64,000 nt of DNA from Setophaga petechia. Its lineage: Eukaryota > Chordata > Aves > Passeriformes > Parulidae. The DNA is taken from the NCBI GenBank assembly GCA_024362935.1, contig JANCRA010000115.1, forward strand, positions 889,656-953,655, in the 5' to 3' direction. Positions within the stretch are counted from its first letter, which is position 1. Each line of letters starts with the position of its first letter. The notes beneath the pieces were generated by a model. It searched no databases. It was not told the origin of the DNA and saw only the letters and a program-made list of their open reading frames with translations. Both the position numbers and the translations under genes were made by a program. This document shows, piece by piece, positions 32,241-44,327 of the stretch.

Positions 32241-33331
32241 GTGGGAGAGCAATGAGGGATTTGTGTTTCCAAACCAGCTGTGGGTCTGCTGGGAGATCAA
32301 ACCAGCAACAAAAATTTCTCATTTCTTCTCAGACTATCCCAAGTACTTCCTCTTCACTTTTCCAGCTGCCTTTTTGTTATACCAAAATATTTTCAAGGTA
32401 ATCTGAATACATCCCTATGTTCTGAAAAAAGACATTTCTGATGAAGGATTCAACTGACTGATGAATGGAAAAAGAGATTTTAAAAGAGATAAATAAACTT
32501 TAGGTTTGCTGATGAGTGAAATTGGACATTGAAAAATGAAAGAAACAATGGGGAAGAAAAACCCCTAAATTCTGTAAGAATTAAAAATTAAAAGAGAGGG
32601 TTATATAGTAGAGGGGAATCTTTGATATCAGGTGTTCTGGGAAGTCTGAACCTCTCAAGTACCTCAGAAATGGGGAAAAACCCCTAAATTCCATAAGAAT
32701 TAAAAATTAAAAGGGAGGGTCATATATTAGAGGGGAATCTTTGGGATCAGGTGTTCTGGGAAGTCTGAACCTCTCAAGTACCTCAGAAATGGGGGAAAAA
32801 CCCCTAAATTCCATAAGAATTAAAAATTAAAAGGCAGAGTTATATATTAGAGGGGAATCTTTGCTATCAGATGTTTTGGGAAGTCTGAACCTCTCAAGTA
32901 CCTCAGAAATGGGGAAAAACCCCTAAATTCCATAAGAATTAAAAATTAAAAGGCAGGGTTATGCATTAGAGGGGAATCTTTGGGATCAGGTGTTCTGGGA
33001 ATTCTGAACCTCACAAGTACCTCAGAAATGGGAAAAACCCCTAAATTCCATAAGAATTAAAAATTAAAAGGCAGAGTTATACATTAGAGGGGAATCTCTG
33101 GTATCAGGTGTTCTGGGAATTCTGAACCTCACAAGTACCTCAGAAATGGGGAAAGAGAGAAGGGAAATGTGGCTGGAAATTGGGATAAAAAGGAGGCTGC
33201 ATCCTCCAAAAATTGGAGAGACCCCAGGGAATGCCCCATGGCCTCTGCCTTGACTGGAATAAAGTTCCAGCACTGCTCTGTCTCCTTTTTGGCCACCAAC
33301 CTCTGGTGTTTGTGGATGAATTCTCCTGACA
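32241..33331 (+). mobile_element. Solo LTR, family A, 5 internal units
   Basis: Starts near GTGGGAGAGCAATGAGGG and ends TTCTCCTGACA. The internal ~118-bp unit (AATTAAAAATTAAAAG ... GAGGGGAATCT ... CCTCAGAAATGGGG) is present five times, at about 32580, 32698, 32817, 32936 and 33054. The length of about 1.09 kb compares with about 490 bp for the one-unit copy at 57151. AATAAAGTTCCAGCACTGCT precedes the 3' end. Confidence 0.82.
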
Positions 33332-33880
33332 AGCATCAGGGATGAGGCTGGGAGGGAAGCAGATGCTGCTCCCTGCCCAGCACGGGCTCCCCTGCCAGCC
33401 CTGAGCTGTTTCAGGGATTTTTCATGTCTGCAAATACCAAGGGTCCTGCAGAGGATCTGTGCAAGCCCCGGGCCGTGGCCGGGGGCACCCCCAGCCGGAA
33501 GATGTCGAGCACGGCGCCTGCCAAGTGCTCCTGTGACCTTTGCTGGGAAAGAGCAAAGCAGCTCCTTGGCACAGCATCCCTGCAGCCAGGGGTGCCCCGA
33601 GTGAGGCTGCAGAGGCAGAGCCCTTTGGAAGGACAGGAACTGGGGATCAGCCTGAAAATCGCCTGGCTGAGAGCTGCAGCACGACAGGGAGCCCTGCAGA
33701 GGAGCACAGAGCGAGCAGGAGGAGGAGGAGGAGGAGGTGAAAATGGGATTCAGGCAGCAGCTGAAGCGTGCTGCTGATGGGATGTGAAAAGGTCAGGCAC
33801 CTTTGGGGAAACACTGGTGTGGGAGTGAGGGGGTAGGAGAGCCAGGATGGATGGAGAGCAGAGATCTCTGCAGCCAGGGG
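33332..33880. other. Unique GC-rich spacer
   Basis: Positions 33450-33530 have several CpGs, and a GGA trinucleotide run lies at 33717-33737. Open frames of 66-117 codons on both strands have no domain. No gene is called. Confidence 0.4.
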
Positions 33881-33884
33881 TGGA

Positions 33885-34330
33885 ATTTGGGGTTTATTGC
33901 AAAGGGCCTGGGTGCAGGGCCCTGCTGGGAGCTGCCAAACACAGCTCAGAGCAGGCCCCAAAGAGGGAGAGGTAAAGAGAAAGAAGGCAAGAGCACAGTA
34001 AAGAGAGAATTAGAGAGTAAAAGAGAGGATCAGAGGGCAGGGTTCCCGTTACAATGCAATAAATCTTCCTCTGGTCTTGGAACTTGTGGGTTATTGCAAA
34101 GGGCCTGGGTGCAGGGCCCTGCTGGGAGCTGCCAGCCACAGCTCAGAGCAGGATGAGAGAAGAGAGGGGGAGAGAGGGTGAGAGAGTAAGGGAGGTAAGA
34201 GAGTAAAAGCATAAGAGCATAAAAGGGGTAAGAGAATAAAGGCGTAAGAGAGTGAGGTTCCCATTACAATACCATAAATCTTCTTCTGTGTTGAATATTC
34301 TAATTCTCACTAACCAATCTAGTACAAGAT
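33885..34330. repeat. Tandem duplication of about 200 bp
   Basis: TATTGCAAAGGGCCTGGGTG, CAGGGCCCTGCTGGGAGCTG and CACAGCTCAGAGCAGG occur at about 33896 and 34093, each followed by a purine-rich AGAGAGTAAAAGAG tract and a CCCATTACAAT(A/G)C segment. Confidence 0.85.
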
Positions 34331-34785
34331 ACAAATCCTACAGCATTTACACACAGCCTATAACAATCACTACATTACCATCCTGTGTTACATTTTAAAC
34401 TCTACAAACTCCTCTTTGGGCCCCTTCTGCCAAGCTGTAGGGTCTGCTCTGACCCTTGGATCTGTCTGCAGGCAGAGGGTGTTGTTCCATCACAGGGGAT
34501 CACCTTCAGCAGCCACACCATTGTTTTCCATTTGTTCAGTAACTGAGGCATCTCAAAGCTTGCTTTCATTTCAATCTCACTTATAGCTTCCATATTCCCA
34601 AAATCTTTCACCAGGCAATCACATTGATAAGGTTTCCTGTTTCACCTTCCCCAACTCCCTGGAAAGGTCAGGGCAGGATGGAGGGGTGAGGTCAGGAGGA
34701 ATGAGGGCTCTGGGACCAGCCTGGGCTCCCCCCTCCTTCCCAGCCCATCTCCCAAACCTTGAAACCAACACCATTATGGGAATAA
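34331..34785. other. Unique spacer
   Basis: Nothing recognised. Slightly AT-rich on the left, GC-rich on the right. Confidence 0.4.
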
Positions 34786-34789
34786 ATCA

Positions 34790-36120
34790 CAGGGACTCCA
34801 TTTCCTTCATGGTGGAAAAGCCCCTTTTTTATTCCCATTGTTCCATTTTACAGACCTCCTGTGGGACTCCAACTGGTCAGCAGTTAGCTTGGCAATTATT
34901 GGTTACTAATCAATTCTGGATTGGTCACTCTAATTCTGGATTGGTCACTCCCGTCCCTGGGGTGTACATGCAGGAAAAGTTGTTTGTGAGAGATGATTTT
35001 CATTTATTTAACAGTGTAAAATCAGTTTATACAGGTGCTGCTTCATTTCACCCTGGAATAGATTGTTATGTTAACAAACTGCTCCAATTGGTCAGCAGCT
35101 TGCTTGGCAATTATTGGTTAATAATCAATTTTGGATTGGTCACTCCAATTCTGGGTTTGTCACGCCAGCCTCTGGGGTGTACATGCAGGAAAAGTTGTTT
35201 ATGAGAGATGGTTTTCATTTTTCTAACACTGTAAAATCAGTTTATACAGGTGCTGCTTGATTTTCACCCAGGAATAGATTGTTATGTTAACAAACTGCTC
35301 CAACTGGTCAGCAGCTTGCTGGCCAATTATTGGTTAATAATCAATTCTGGATTGGTCACTCCAACCCCCAGGTGTACGAGCAGGAAAAGTTGTTTTTGAG
35401 AGATGGTTTTCATTTTCTATCAGTGTAAAATCAGTTTATACAGGTGCTGGTTTATTTTCACCCAGGAATAGATTGTTATGTTAACAAACTGCTCCAATTG
35501 GTCAGCAGATTGCTTGGCAATTATTGGTTAATAATCAATTCTAGATTGGTCACTCCAATTCTGGATTAGTCACGCCAGCCTCTGGGGTGTACATGCAGGA
35601 AAAGTTGTTTGTGAGAGATAGTTTTCATTTATTTAACAGTGTAAAATCAGTTTATACAGGTGCTGCTTGATTTTCACCCAGGAATAGATTGTTATGTTAA
35701 CAAACTGCTCCAACTGGTCAGCAGCATGCTGGCCAATTATTGGTTACTAATCAATTCTGGATTGGTCACTCCAATTCTGGATTGGTCACTCCAACCCCTG
35801 GGTGTACATGCAGAAAAAGTTGTTTTTGAGAGATGGTTTTCATTTATTTAATAGTGTAAAATCAGTTTATACAGATGCTGGTTGATTTTCACCCAGGAAT
35901 AGATTGTTATGTTAACAAACTGCTCCAATTGGTCAGCAGCTTGCTTGGCAATTATTGGTTAATAATCAATTCTGGATTGGTCATGCCAGCCTCTGGGGTG
36001 TACATGCAGGAAAAGTTGTTTTTGAGAGATGGTTTTCATTTTTCTAACAGTGTAAAACCAGTTTATACAGGTGCTGGTTGATTTTCACCCAGGAATAGAT
36101 TGTTATGTTAACAAACTGCT
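34790..36120. repeat. Tandem array, unit about 195-220 bp, 6-7 copies
   Basis: ATTGTTATGTTAACAAACTG recurs at about 35058, 35278, 35471, 35688, 35903 and 36098. Units also hold TTGGCAATTATTGGTTAATA, CTGGATTGGTCACTCCAATT, GGGTGTACATGCAGGAAAAG and TGTAAAATCAGTTTATACAG. Several ATTGG (inverted CCAAT) boxes occur per unit. The presence of 0-2 extra CTGGATTGGTCAC blocks explains the length variation. Confidence 0.95.
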
Positions 36121-36275
36121 CACACCAGGATTGCTTTCACAGAAAACTTGCAAAGTGCCAGCTTGCCTTGGAAGAAATGTCAGGCAGGTTTTATGAAGCA
36201 TTTCTTTATGATTTTTCTCAACATTTATGAACGTTTCCCATGTCCTGAGTCAGGCTGAGGTCCCTGCTGAAATTC
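36121..36275. other. Short spacer
   Basis: Unique sequence, nothing recognised. Confidence 0.4.
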
Positions 36276-36400
36276 CTTGAATTCAGCCTCTTTTAGTGCT
36301 GAAATTCCATGAATTCAGCCTCTTTTAGTGCTGAAATTCCTTGAATTCAGCCTCTTTTAGTGCTGAAATTCCATGAATTCAGCCTCTTTTTGTGCTGACA
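36265..36400. repeat. 31-bp tandem repeat, 4 copies
   Basis: GTGCTGAAATTCC(T/A)TGAA followed by TTCAGCCTCTTTTA is repeated four times, head to tail. Confidence 0.9.
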
Positions 36401-36714
36401 GTGGCTGTGAACAGGTCCCAGCTGTTCCCACTCCAGGACTGGTTTTTCCATCACACAGAGAGGAAAATAAACAAGTGAGTGATCAGATCCATCACCTGGT
36501 GTTGTTTTATGATTTTTCAAGTACAAACCTCCATGAAACGTTGGGGTTTTCCCAGTGTTTACTTGGGCAGCACTGAAATTTCCAGGTGCCAGAAAAATGA
36601 CTGCTAATAAATCATGAACTGGCCACAAAGCAGCACAGAAAGAGGCACAAAATGTGCAAATATTTAAGTTATACTTTAGCAGAGTATCTGATATTATTCA
36701 AAGCTTTAATTTGG
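36401..36714. other. Unique spacer
   Basis: About 310 bp, nothing recognised. Confidence 0.4.
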
Positions 36715-36960
36715 GGAATTGAGGCAAGAATTGGGGAGCTCAGTTTGTTCCTTTGGCTCCATCCCCTCTGCGAGCCTGGAAATGCAAACAGCCCCAGGTT
36801 TACATCTGCAAACCCCACAAAATCTCCTTTCCTGCAAGGAGTTTGAATTATTACAATTTACTGTTCCAAAGGGTTCATTCTGGCTTTGAAAACTCCCAAT
36901 GTTCTGCAGCCAGGATTGCCACAAGGAGCCACCAAAATATTTGGCAGCTCTGTGCAGCAC
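36715..36960. repeat. Dispersed repeat, second copy
   Basis: Matches 26915-27165 in the same orientation with scattered substitutions and a small deletion near 36745. No LTR is attached here. Confidence 0.75.
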
Positions 36961-37249
36961 TCGTGGGGTTTTTTGCTGGTTTGAATTCCCTATGAAAAGC
37001 AATTTTTCTGTAATAGGAGCTGCCCCAGCTTCTCCCCCTTGCTTTAAAATGCATTTTGATGGAGAAGAAATCCCAGATAAATATAAAAGCACTGAGCACT
37101 CTGGGCTCTGCTGTTCACCCTCAGCCCCTTCACCCAGGGCATCATCCCCAGCTGGAAATCCCCAGCACTGCTGCAGAACAGCCCCAAAAAAGCTCATTTT
37201 TAACTGGTTTTTACTTCCCAAATCTGGGAATTGGGGATAACCTCTCTGG

Positions 37250-37325
37250 GGGGATTGTTGGGGTGTCCTGTGCTGGATTTGATGATCCTGATGGGTCCCT
37301 TCCAATTCTAAACCTCTCTCAGGGG
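37250..37325 (+). mobile_element. CR1-like 3' fragment, decayed
   Basis: CTGGATTTGATGATCCTGAT followed by GGGTCCCTTCCAA resembles the CR1 3' end (compare the TGGACTCGATGATCTTTAAG / CTTCCAACC part of the copy near 21300). Short and diverged. Confidence 0.55.
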
Positions 37326-37334
37326 TGCAACACC

Positions 37335-39535
37335 AAAGAGGAGCAGAAAATTGCCCAGAAAAGGAAATGATGCATTCAGTATTGTCATTATTTACTGGGA
37401 GGAACCAGTGGCAGAATTTGGATAAATCTACAATCCATGCAAAGGAAATGGTGTGCTCAGTATTGTCATTATTTACTGTTTTAAATCTCTTTATTTTCAC
37501 TTTCCCTTCTTGCACAAGCAAAGACATCCCACAAGCTCCATGCAAAGGAAATATTGTCATTATTTACTGTTTTCAACCTCTTTATTTTCCTTCTTGCACA
37601 AGCAAAGACATCCCACAGTGCCACCTGGACAATAAAAAAGAACAAAAAATCACAACTCCCCTGCTAAAACCTCTGTGTTCTGTTCACCACAGCTCCCAAT
37701 CCCTGTTTGCAGTTTGCAAAAGATAAACCAGATATTAAAAGCACAGTGGGTAACTCAGGGTGTAACAAACTGACCAAAACTGGGAGGAACCAGTGGCAGA
37801 ATTTGGATAAATCTACAATCCATGCAAAGGAAATGGTGTGTTCAATATTGCCATTATTTACTGTTTTAAACCTCTTTATTTTCACTTTCCCTTCTTGCAC
37901 AAGCAAAGACATCCCACAAGCTCCATGCAAAGGAAATATTGTCATTATTTACTGTTTTCAACCTCTTTTTTTTCCTTCTTGCACAAGCAAAGACATCCCA
38001 CAGTGCCACCTGGACAATAAAAAAGGACAAAAATCACAACTCCCCTGCTAAAACCTCTGTGTTCTGTTCACTGAAGCTCCCAATCCCTGTTTGCAGTTTG
38101 TAAAAGATAAACCAGATATTAAAAGCACAGTGGGTAACTCAGGGTGCAGCAAACTGACCAAAATTGGGAGGAACCAGTGGCAGAATTTGGATAAATCTAC
38201 AATCCATGCAAAGGAAATGGTGTGCTCAATATTGTCATTATTTACTGTTTTAAATCTCTTTATTTTCACTTTCCCTTCTTGCACAAGCAAAGACATCACA
38301 CAAGCTCCATGCAAAGGAAATATTGTCATTATTTACTGTTTTCAACCTCTTTATTTTCCTTCTTGCACAAGCAAAGACATCCCACAGTGCCACCTGGGCG
38401 ATAAAAAAGGACAAAAATCACAATTCCCCCTGCTAAAACCTCTGTGTTCTGTTCACCACAGCTCCCAATCCCTGTTTGCAGTTTGCAAAAGATAAACCAG
38501 ATATTGAAAGCACAGTGGGTAACTCAGGGTGTAACAAACTGACCAAAATTGGGAGGAACCAGTGGCAGAATTTGGATAAATCTACAATCCATGCAAAGGA
38601 AATGGTGTGTTCAATATTGTCATTATTTACTGTTTTAAACCTCTTTATTTTCACTTTCCCTTCTTGCACAAGCAAAGACATCCCACAGTGCCACCTGGAC
38701 AATAAAAAAGGACAAAAATCACAATTCCCCCTGCTAAAACCTCTGTGTTCTCTTCACTGATGCTCCCAGTCCCTGTTTGCAGTTTGCAAAAGATAAACCA
38801 GATATTAAAAGCACAGTGGGTAACTCAGGATATAACAACACTGACCAAGGTTGGGAGGAACCCAGCCTGTGACAGATTTTGGGATGAATCTAGAAATCCA
38901 CAAGCTCCATGCAAAGGAAAGATTGTGTTCAATATTGTCATTATTTACTGTTTTAAATCTCCTTAATTTCACTTTTCTTTTTGCACAAGCAAAGACATCC
39001 CACAGTGCCACCTGGGCAATAAAAAAGGACAAAAATCACAATTCCCCTGCTAAAACCTCTTTGTTCTGTTCACTGCAGCTCCCAATCCCTGTTTGCAGTT
39101 TGCAAAAGATAAACCAGATATTAAAAGCACAGTGGGTGACTCAGGGTGCAGCAAACTGACCAAAATTGGGAGGAACCAGTGGCAGAATTTGGATAAATCT
39201 ACAATCCATGCAAAGGAAATGGTGTGCTCAATATTGTCATTATTTACTGTTTTAAACCTCTTTATTTTCACTTTCCCTTCTTGCACGAGCAAAGACATCC
39301 CACAAGCTCCATGCAAAGGAAATATTGTCATTATTTACTGTTTTCAACCTCTTTATTTCCCTTCTTGCACAAGCAAAGACATCCCACAGTGCCACCTGGG
39401 CAATAAAAAAGGACAAAAATCACAATTCCCCTGCTAAAACCTCTGTGTTCTGTTCACTGCAGCTCCCAATCCCTGTTTGCAGTTTGTAAAAGATAAACCA
39501 GATATTAAAAGCACAGTGGGTAACTCAGGGTGTCA
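37335..39535. repeat. Satellite G, unit about 385 bp, about 6 copies
   Basis: GATAAACCAGATATTAAAAG (or near variant) recurs at about 37722, 38107, 38491, 38789, 39106 and 39492, with full-length spacing of 384-386 bp and two shortened units (298 and 317 bp). Each full unit contains an internal duplication: GCAAAGGAAAT...ATTGTCATTATTTACTGTTT and TTCTTGCACAAGCAAAGACA occur twice per unit. The shortened units have lost one half. Open frames of 60-134 codons on both strands repeat with the unit and are not genes. Confidence 0.95.
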
Positions 39536-41195
39536 CTGCTGCACTAAAACCTGCTGAAACTCCATCAAAATAACTTTTTTTGGACAGATCTATTGCCAAA
39601 TGGTGCAGCTCATTTTTGCAGTTTGATTATTGGCTGAGACTTCAATTTACACTTAGCATTGTTCACCCCATTGAACTGTTATGGGATTAAAATCCCTCAA
39701 AATTCTGAGCTAAAGCTGCTTCTGCACCACAATTAAATGCAAATATAGGCACAGAAATTTGTTTTAATCCCTGCACCAAGGCAGTTCTTGGGCTCTAGAA
39801 ACTGTCACTGCTGCACTAAAACCTGCTCAAACTCCATGAAAATAACTTTTTTTGGACAGATCTATTGCCAAATGGTGCAGCTCATTTTTGCAGTTTGATT
39901 ATTGGTTGAGACTTAAATTTACATTTAGCATTGTTCACTCCATTGAACTGTTATGGGCTAAAAATCCTTTAAAATTCTGAGCTTAATCTGTTTCTGCACC
40001 ACAATTAAATGCAAATATAGGCACAGAAATTTGTTTTAATGACTGCACCAAGGCAGTTCTTGGACTATAAACCTGCTGAAACTCCACCAAAATCACCAAT
40101 TCTGTCCTGACAGATCTATTGGAAACAGTGCAGTTCATTTTTCCAGTTTGATTATTGCTTGAGACTTAAATTGTGCACTTATTGTTCACCCCATTGAACT
40201 GTTATGGGCTAAAAATCCTGAGCTAAATTTGCTTCATGCACCACCAAAACACAAATATAGGCACAGAAATTTGTTTTAATCCCTGCACCAAGGCAGTTCT
40301 TGGGCTCTAAAAACTGCACTAAAATCTGCTGAAGCTCCACCAAAATCACCAATTCTGTCTTGACAGATCTATTGGAAACAGTGCAGTTCATTTTTGCAGT
40401 TTGATTATTGCTTGAGACTAAAATTGTGCACTTAGAAGACCCCACTGAACTGTTATGGGCTAAAAATCCTGAGCTAAATTTGCTTCATGCACCACCAAAA
40501 CACAAATATAGGCACAGAAATTTGCTTTAATGACTGCACCAAGGCAGTTCTTGGACTCTAAACCTGCTGAAACTCCATCAAAATCACCAATTCTGTCTTG
40601 ACAGATCTATTGGAAACGGTGCAGTTCATTTTTGTAGTTTGATTCTTGGTTAAGACTAAAATTGTGCACTTATTGTTCACCCCATTGAACTGTTATGGGC
40701 TAAAAATCCCTCAAAATTCTGAGCTAAAGCTGCTTCTGCATCACCATTTTTGGTGCTTCTGCACCACCATTAAATGCAAATATAGGCACAGAAATTTGCT
40801 TTAATCCCTGCACCAATGCAGTTCTTGGACTATAAACCTGCTGAAACTCCATCAAAATCACCAATTCTGTCTTGACAGATCTATTGGAAACAGTGCAGTT
40901 CATTTTTCCAGTTTGATTATTGCTTGAGACTAAAGTTGTGCACTTAAAAGACCCCACTGAACTGTTATGGGCTAAAAATCCTGAGCTAAATTTGCTTCAT
41001 GCACCACCAAAACACAAATATAGGCACAGAAATTTGTTTTAATCCCTGCACCAAGGCAGTTCTTGGGCTCTAAAAACTGCACTAAAATCTGCTGAAGCTC
41101 CACCAAAATCACCAATTCTGTCTTGACAGATCTAATCAGGAAACGGTGCAGTTCATTTTTGCAGTTTGATTATTGCTTGAGAATAAAGTTGTGCA
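39536..41195 (+). repeat. Satellite F, forward array, unit about 250 bp, about 7 copies
   Basis: Units read TCACTGCTGCACTAAAACCT, GACAGATCTATTG, CATTTTTGCAGTTTGATTAT, CATTGAACTGTTATGGGCTA, AAATATAGGCACAGAAATTT and GCACCAAGGCAGTTCTTGG. The array is joined directly to satellite G at 39535, in place of the next G unit. The same satellite in reverse complement forms 47815-50035. Confidence 0.95.
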
Positions 41196-41745
41196 AACCA
41201 TCCCTTCCTGCTCCTGAGGCCCCTCCAGCTCCACATGGCTCAAAAAGGCAGCTGGAAAATGTCCTGGAAGCACAAAATGCTGCAGGGAGCAGCTCTAGGT
41301 GAGCTCTGCCTCAGCTCTCCCCACTTTGGAAGGGTTTTCACACAGTTATTCCCCCCAAAAATATGGAATTAATGATTATTCCTGGCACTCCCACACTCCT
41401 GGCTGTAAAACCACGGCTCCTGCAGCTCTGAGGAACTCCAGGCCCTGAAGGAAAAATCTGAATTTCTTTTCATTCCATGCTGGTGCCACAGGAGCTGAGC
41501 TGGCAGCTGGGAGTGTTTCCTCCTGAACCTGGCACTGCTGTTACAGGAATGAAATATTTCCCCATTATTACTAAAAATGGCAACAAGAAATGGCACTATT
41601 TACACTGCAGGGGCCAAGGGGGAGTTTTTGGGGGTTTGGGGGTTTTTTTTGCAAGGTTTTTCTGCTTGGAATTGTCTCAGCACAGGGAACAAAGGCTCCA
41701 CACCAACTCCAGCAGCTCTGCCCCAACATCCCAGGGATGGATGAG
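41196..41745. other. Unique spacer between arrays
   Basis: About 550 bp including a G/T-rich tract at 41625-41650. A 101-codon frame at 41477-41782 has no recognised domain. Confidence 0.4.
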
Positions 41746-43735
41746 CAAAATGATCCCTGCTAGCTTCATCTCATGGTGCTGATTAAAAACCCAAAATGAT
41801 CCCTGCTAGCTTCATCTCATGGTGCTGATTAAACACCCAAAATGATCCCTTCTAGCTTCATCTCATGGTGCTGATTAAAAACCCAAAATGATCCCTGCTA
41901 GCTTCATCTCATGGTGCTGGTTAAAAACCCAAAATGATCCCTGCTAGCTTCATCTCATGGTGCTGGTTAAAAACCCAAAATGATCCCTGCTAGCTTCATC
42001 TCATGGTGCTGATTAAAAACCCAAAATGATCCCTGCTAGCTTCATCTCATGGTGCTGGTTAAAAACCCAAAATGATCCCTGCTAGCTTCATCTCATGGTG
42101 CTGATTAAAAACCCCAAATGATCCCTGCTAGCTTCATCTCATGGTGCTGATTAAAAACCCAAAATGATCCCTTCTAGCTTCATCTCATGGTGCTGGTTAA
42201 ACACCCAAAATGATCCCTGCTAGGTTCATCTCATGGTGCTGATTAAAAACCCAAAATAATCATTTTTTTCTTTGTCTCATGGTGATTAAGACTCCAAAAT
42301 TATCCACTTCATCTTCATCTCATGGTGCTGATGAAGAACCCAAAATGATCCTTCTTTTCTTGGTCTCATGGTGATTAAGAACCCAAAATTATCATTTTTA
42401 TCTTCATCTTAAGGTGTTAATTAAGACCCCAAAATGATCCCTTCTATCTTCATCTCATGGTACTGGTTAAGAACCCAAAATGATCCTTTTCATCCTCATC
42501 TTGTGGTGCTGATTAAGAACCCACCCAAAATGATAATTTTTTCTTTGTTTCATGGTGATTAAGAACCCAAAATGATCCTTTCTATCTTCATCTCATGGTT
42601 TTAATTGAGACCCCAAAATTATCTCCTTTATCTTCATCTCATTGTGCTGATTAGGAACCCAAAATGATCCTTTTCATGGTCATCTCATGGTGCTGATTTA
42701 GACCCCAAAATGATCCTTTTTCATCCTCATCTCATGGTGCTGATTTAGACCCCAAAATGATCCTTTTTATCTTCATTTTATGGTGCTGACTAAAACCCCA
42801 AAATGATCCTTTTTATCCTCATCTCATGGTGCTGATTTAGACCCAAAATAATCCTTTTTCATCCTCATGATGCTGATTTAGACCCTAAAATGATCCTTTT
42901 CATCCTCATCTTGTGGTGCTGATTTAGACCCCAAAATGATCCTTTTTATCCTCATGATCCTGATTTAGACCCCAAAATGATCCTTTTTATCTTCATTTTA
43001 TGGTGCTGACTAAAACCCCAAAATGATGCTTTTTATCCTCATCTTGTGGTGCTGATTTAGACCCCAAAATGATCCTTTTTATCCTTATGGTGCTGACTTG
43101 ACCCCAAAACAATCTTTTTCATCCTCATGGTGCTGATTTAGACCCCAAAATGATCCTTTTTCATCCTCATGGTGCTGATTTAGGCCCCAAAATGATCCTT
43201 TTTATCCTCATCTTGTGGTGCTGATTTGACCCCAAATTGATCCTTTTCATCCTCATCTCTTGATGTTGATTAAGACCCCAAAATGATTCTTTTTATCTTC
43301 ATTTTATGGTGGTGACTAAAACCCCAAAATGATCCTTTTTATCCTCATCTTGTGGTGCTGATTTGACCCCAAATTGATCCTTTTCATCCTCATGGTGCTG
43401 ATTTAGACCCCAAAATGATCCTTTTCATCCTCATGGTGCTGATTTAGACCCCAAAATGATCCTTTTCATCATCATGGTGCTTATTTAGACCCAAAATGAT
43501 CCTTTTTATCCTCATGGTGCTGATTTGGACCCAAAATGATCCTTTTTATCTTCATTTTATGGTGCTGATTAAGACCCCCAAATGATCCTTTTCATCCTCA
43601 TCTCATGGTGCTGATTTGACCCCAAATTGATCCTTTTCATCCTCATCTCTTGATGTTGATTTAGACCCCAAAATGATCCTTTTTATCTTTATGGTGCTGA
43701 TTTGACCCCAAATTGATCCTTTTCACCCTCATCTC
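41746..43735. repeat. 46-bp tandem array, about 43 copies
   Basis: Unit CCCAAAATGATCCCTGCTAG followed by CTTCATCTCATGGTGCTGAT and TAAAAA. The first ~11 units (to about 42250) are nearly identical. The remaining units diverge (GATTTAGA for GATTAAAA, CTTTTTCATCCTCATG for CTGCTAGCTTCATC). Confidence 0.96.
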
Positions 43736-44325
43736 ATGCTGGATCAGACCCCAGCGTGGCCCTTTCTGTGCCAGTCCTGCATCTCTGACTCGATTCCCTG
43801 CATGGGGACTGGAAGAACTTTTCCAGCTCCCATTCCCAGCTGGAGAATTCCAAGGAAATCCCTTTTCCTCCAGGATCCCCAGTCCCAGTTACATAAATCT
43901 GCAGGAATTGAATGTCAGAGCCTGCTGGAACACAAACCCTGGAGCTCTGTGGATCCAGCCTCCAACATCCATCAAACACGATTAATTTTAATGTCACAGC
44001 ATTTTAATGTCAATTACTTTTAATGTCACAGCTTCCATTTGCTACCCAGCCACACTGCCCAGCTCATCAGAGCTTTCCCCCCAAAGAACTTTTAAGATGA
44101 AATAAATAAACAATTCAGGATAAATGCTACAAACAAGCCTTCCCTGCTTTTGGAGGGATGTGGGGAATCTATTCCACAGGCACTGAAAAATAAAACATCT
44201 AAAGCATTTGAAGGCTGAATTACTACTTAGTAAAATTTAATTTTGCTTTTTTTTTTGGCTAAAAATTGGGCAAATTCCAGATGCCAGCTGGAGATGTGAC
44301 TTGATATTATTTGCATTATCCAAGG
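43736..44325. other. Unique spacer
   Basis: About 590 bp, nothing recognised. Overlapping open frames of about 90 codons on both strands at 43713-44023 are not supported. Confidence 0.4.
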
Positions 44326-44327
44326 AT

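Noticed and set aside
27245..33331. A complete endogenous retrovirus between the family A LTRs at 27 and 32 kb
   Set aside because: The two LTRs are in opposite orientation and no gag, pol or env-like reading frame is present between them.
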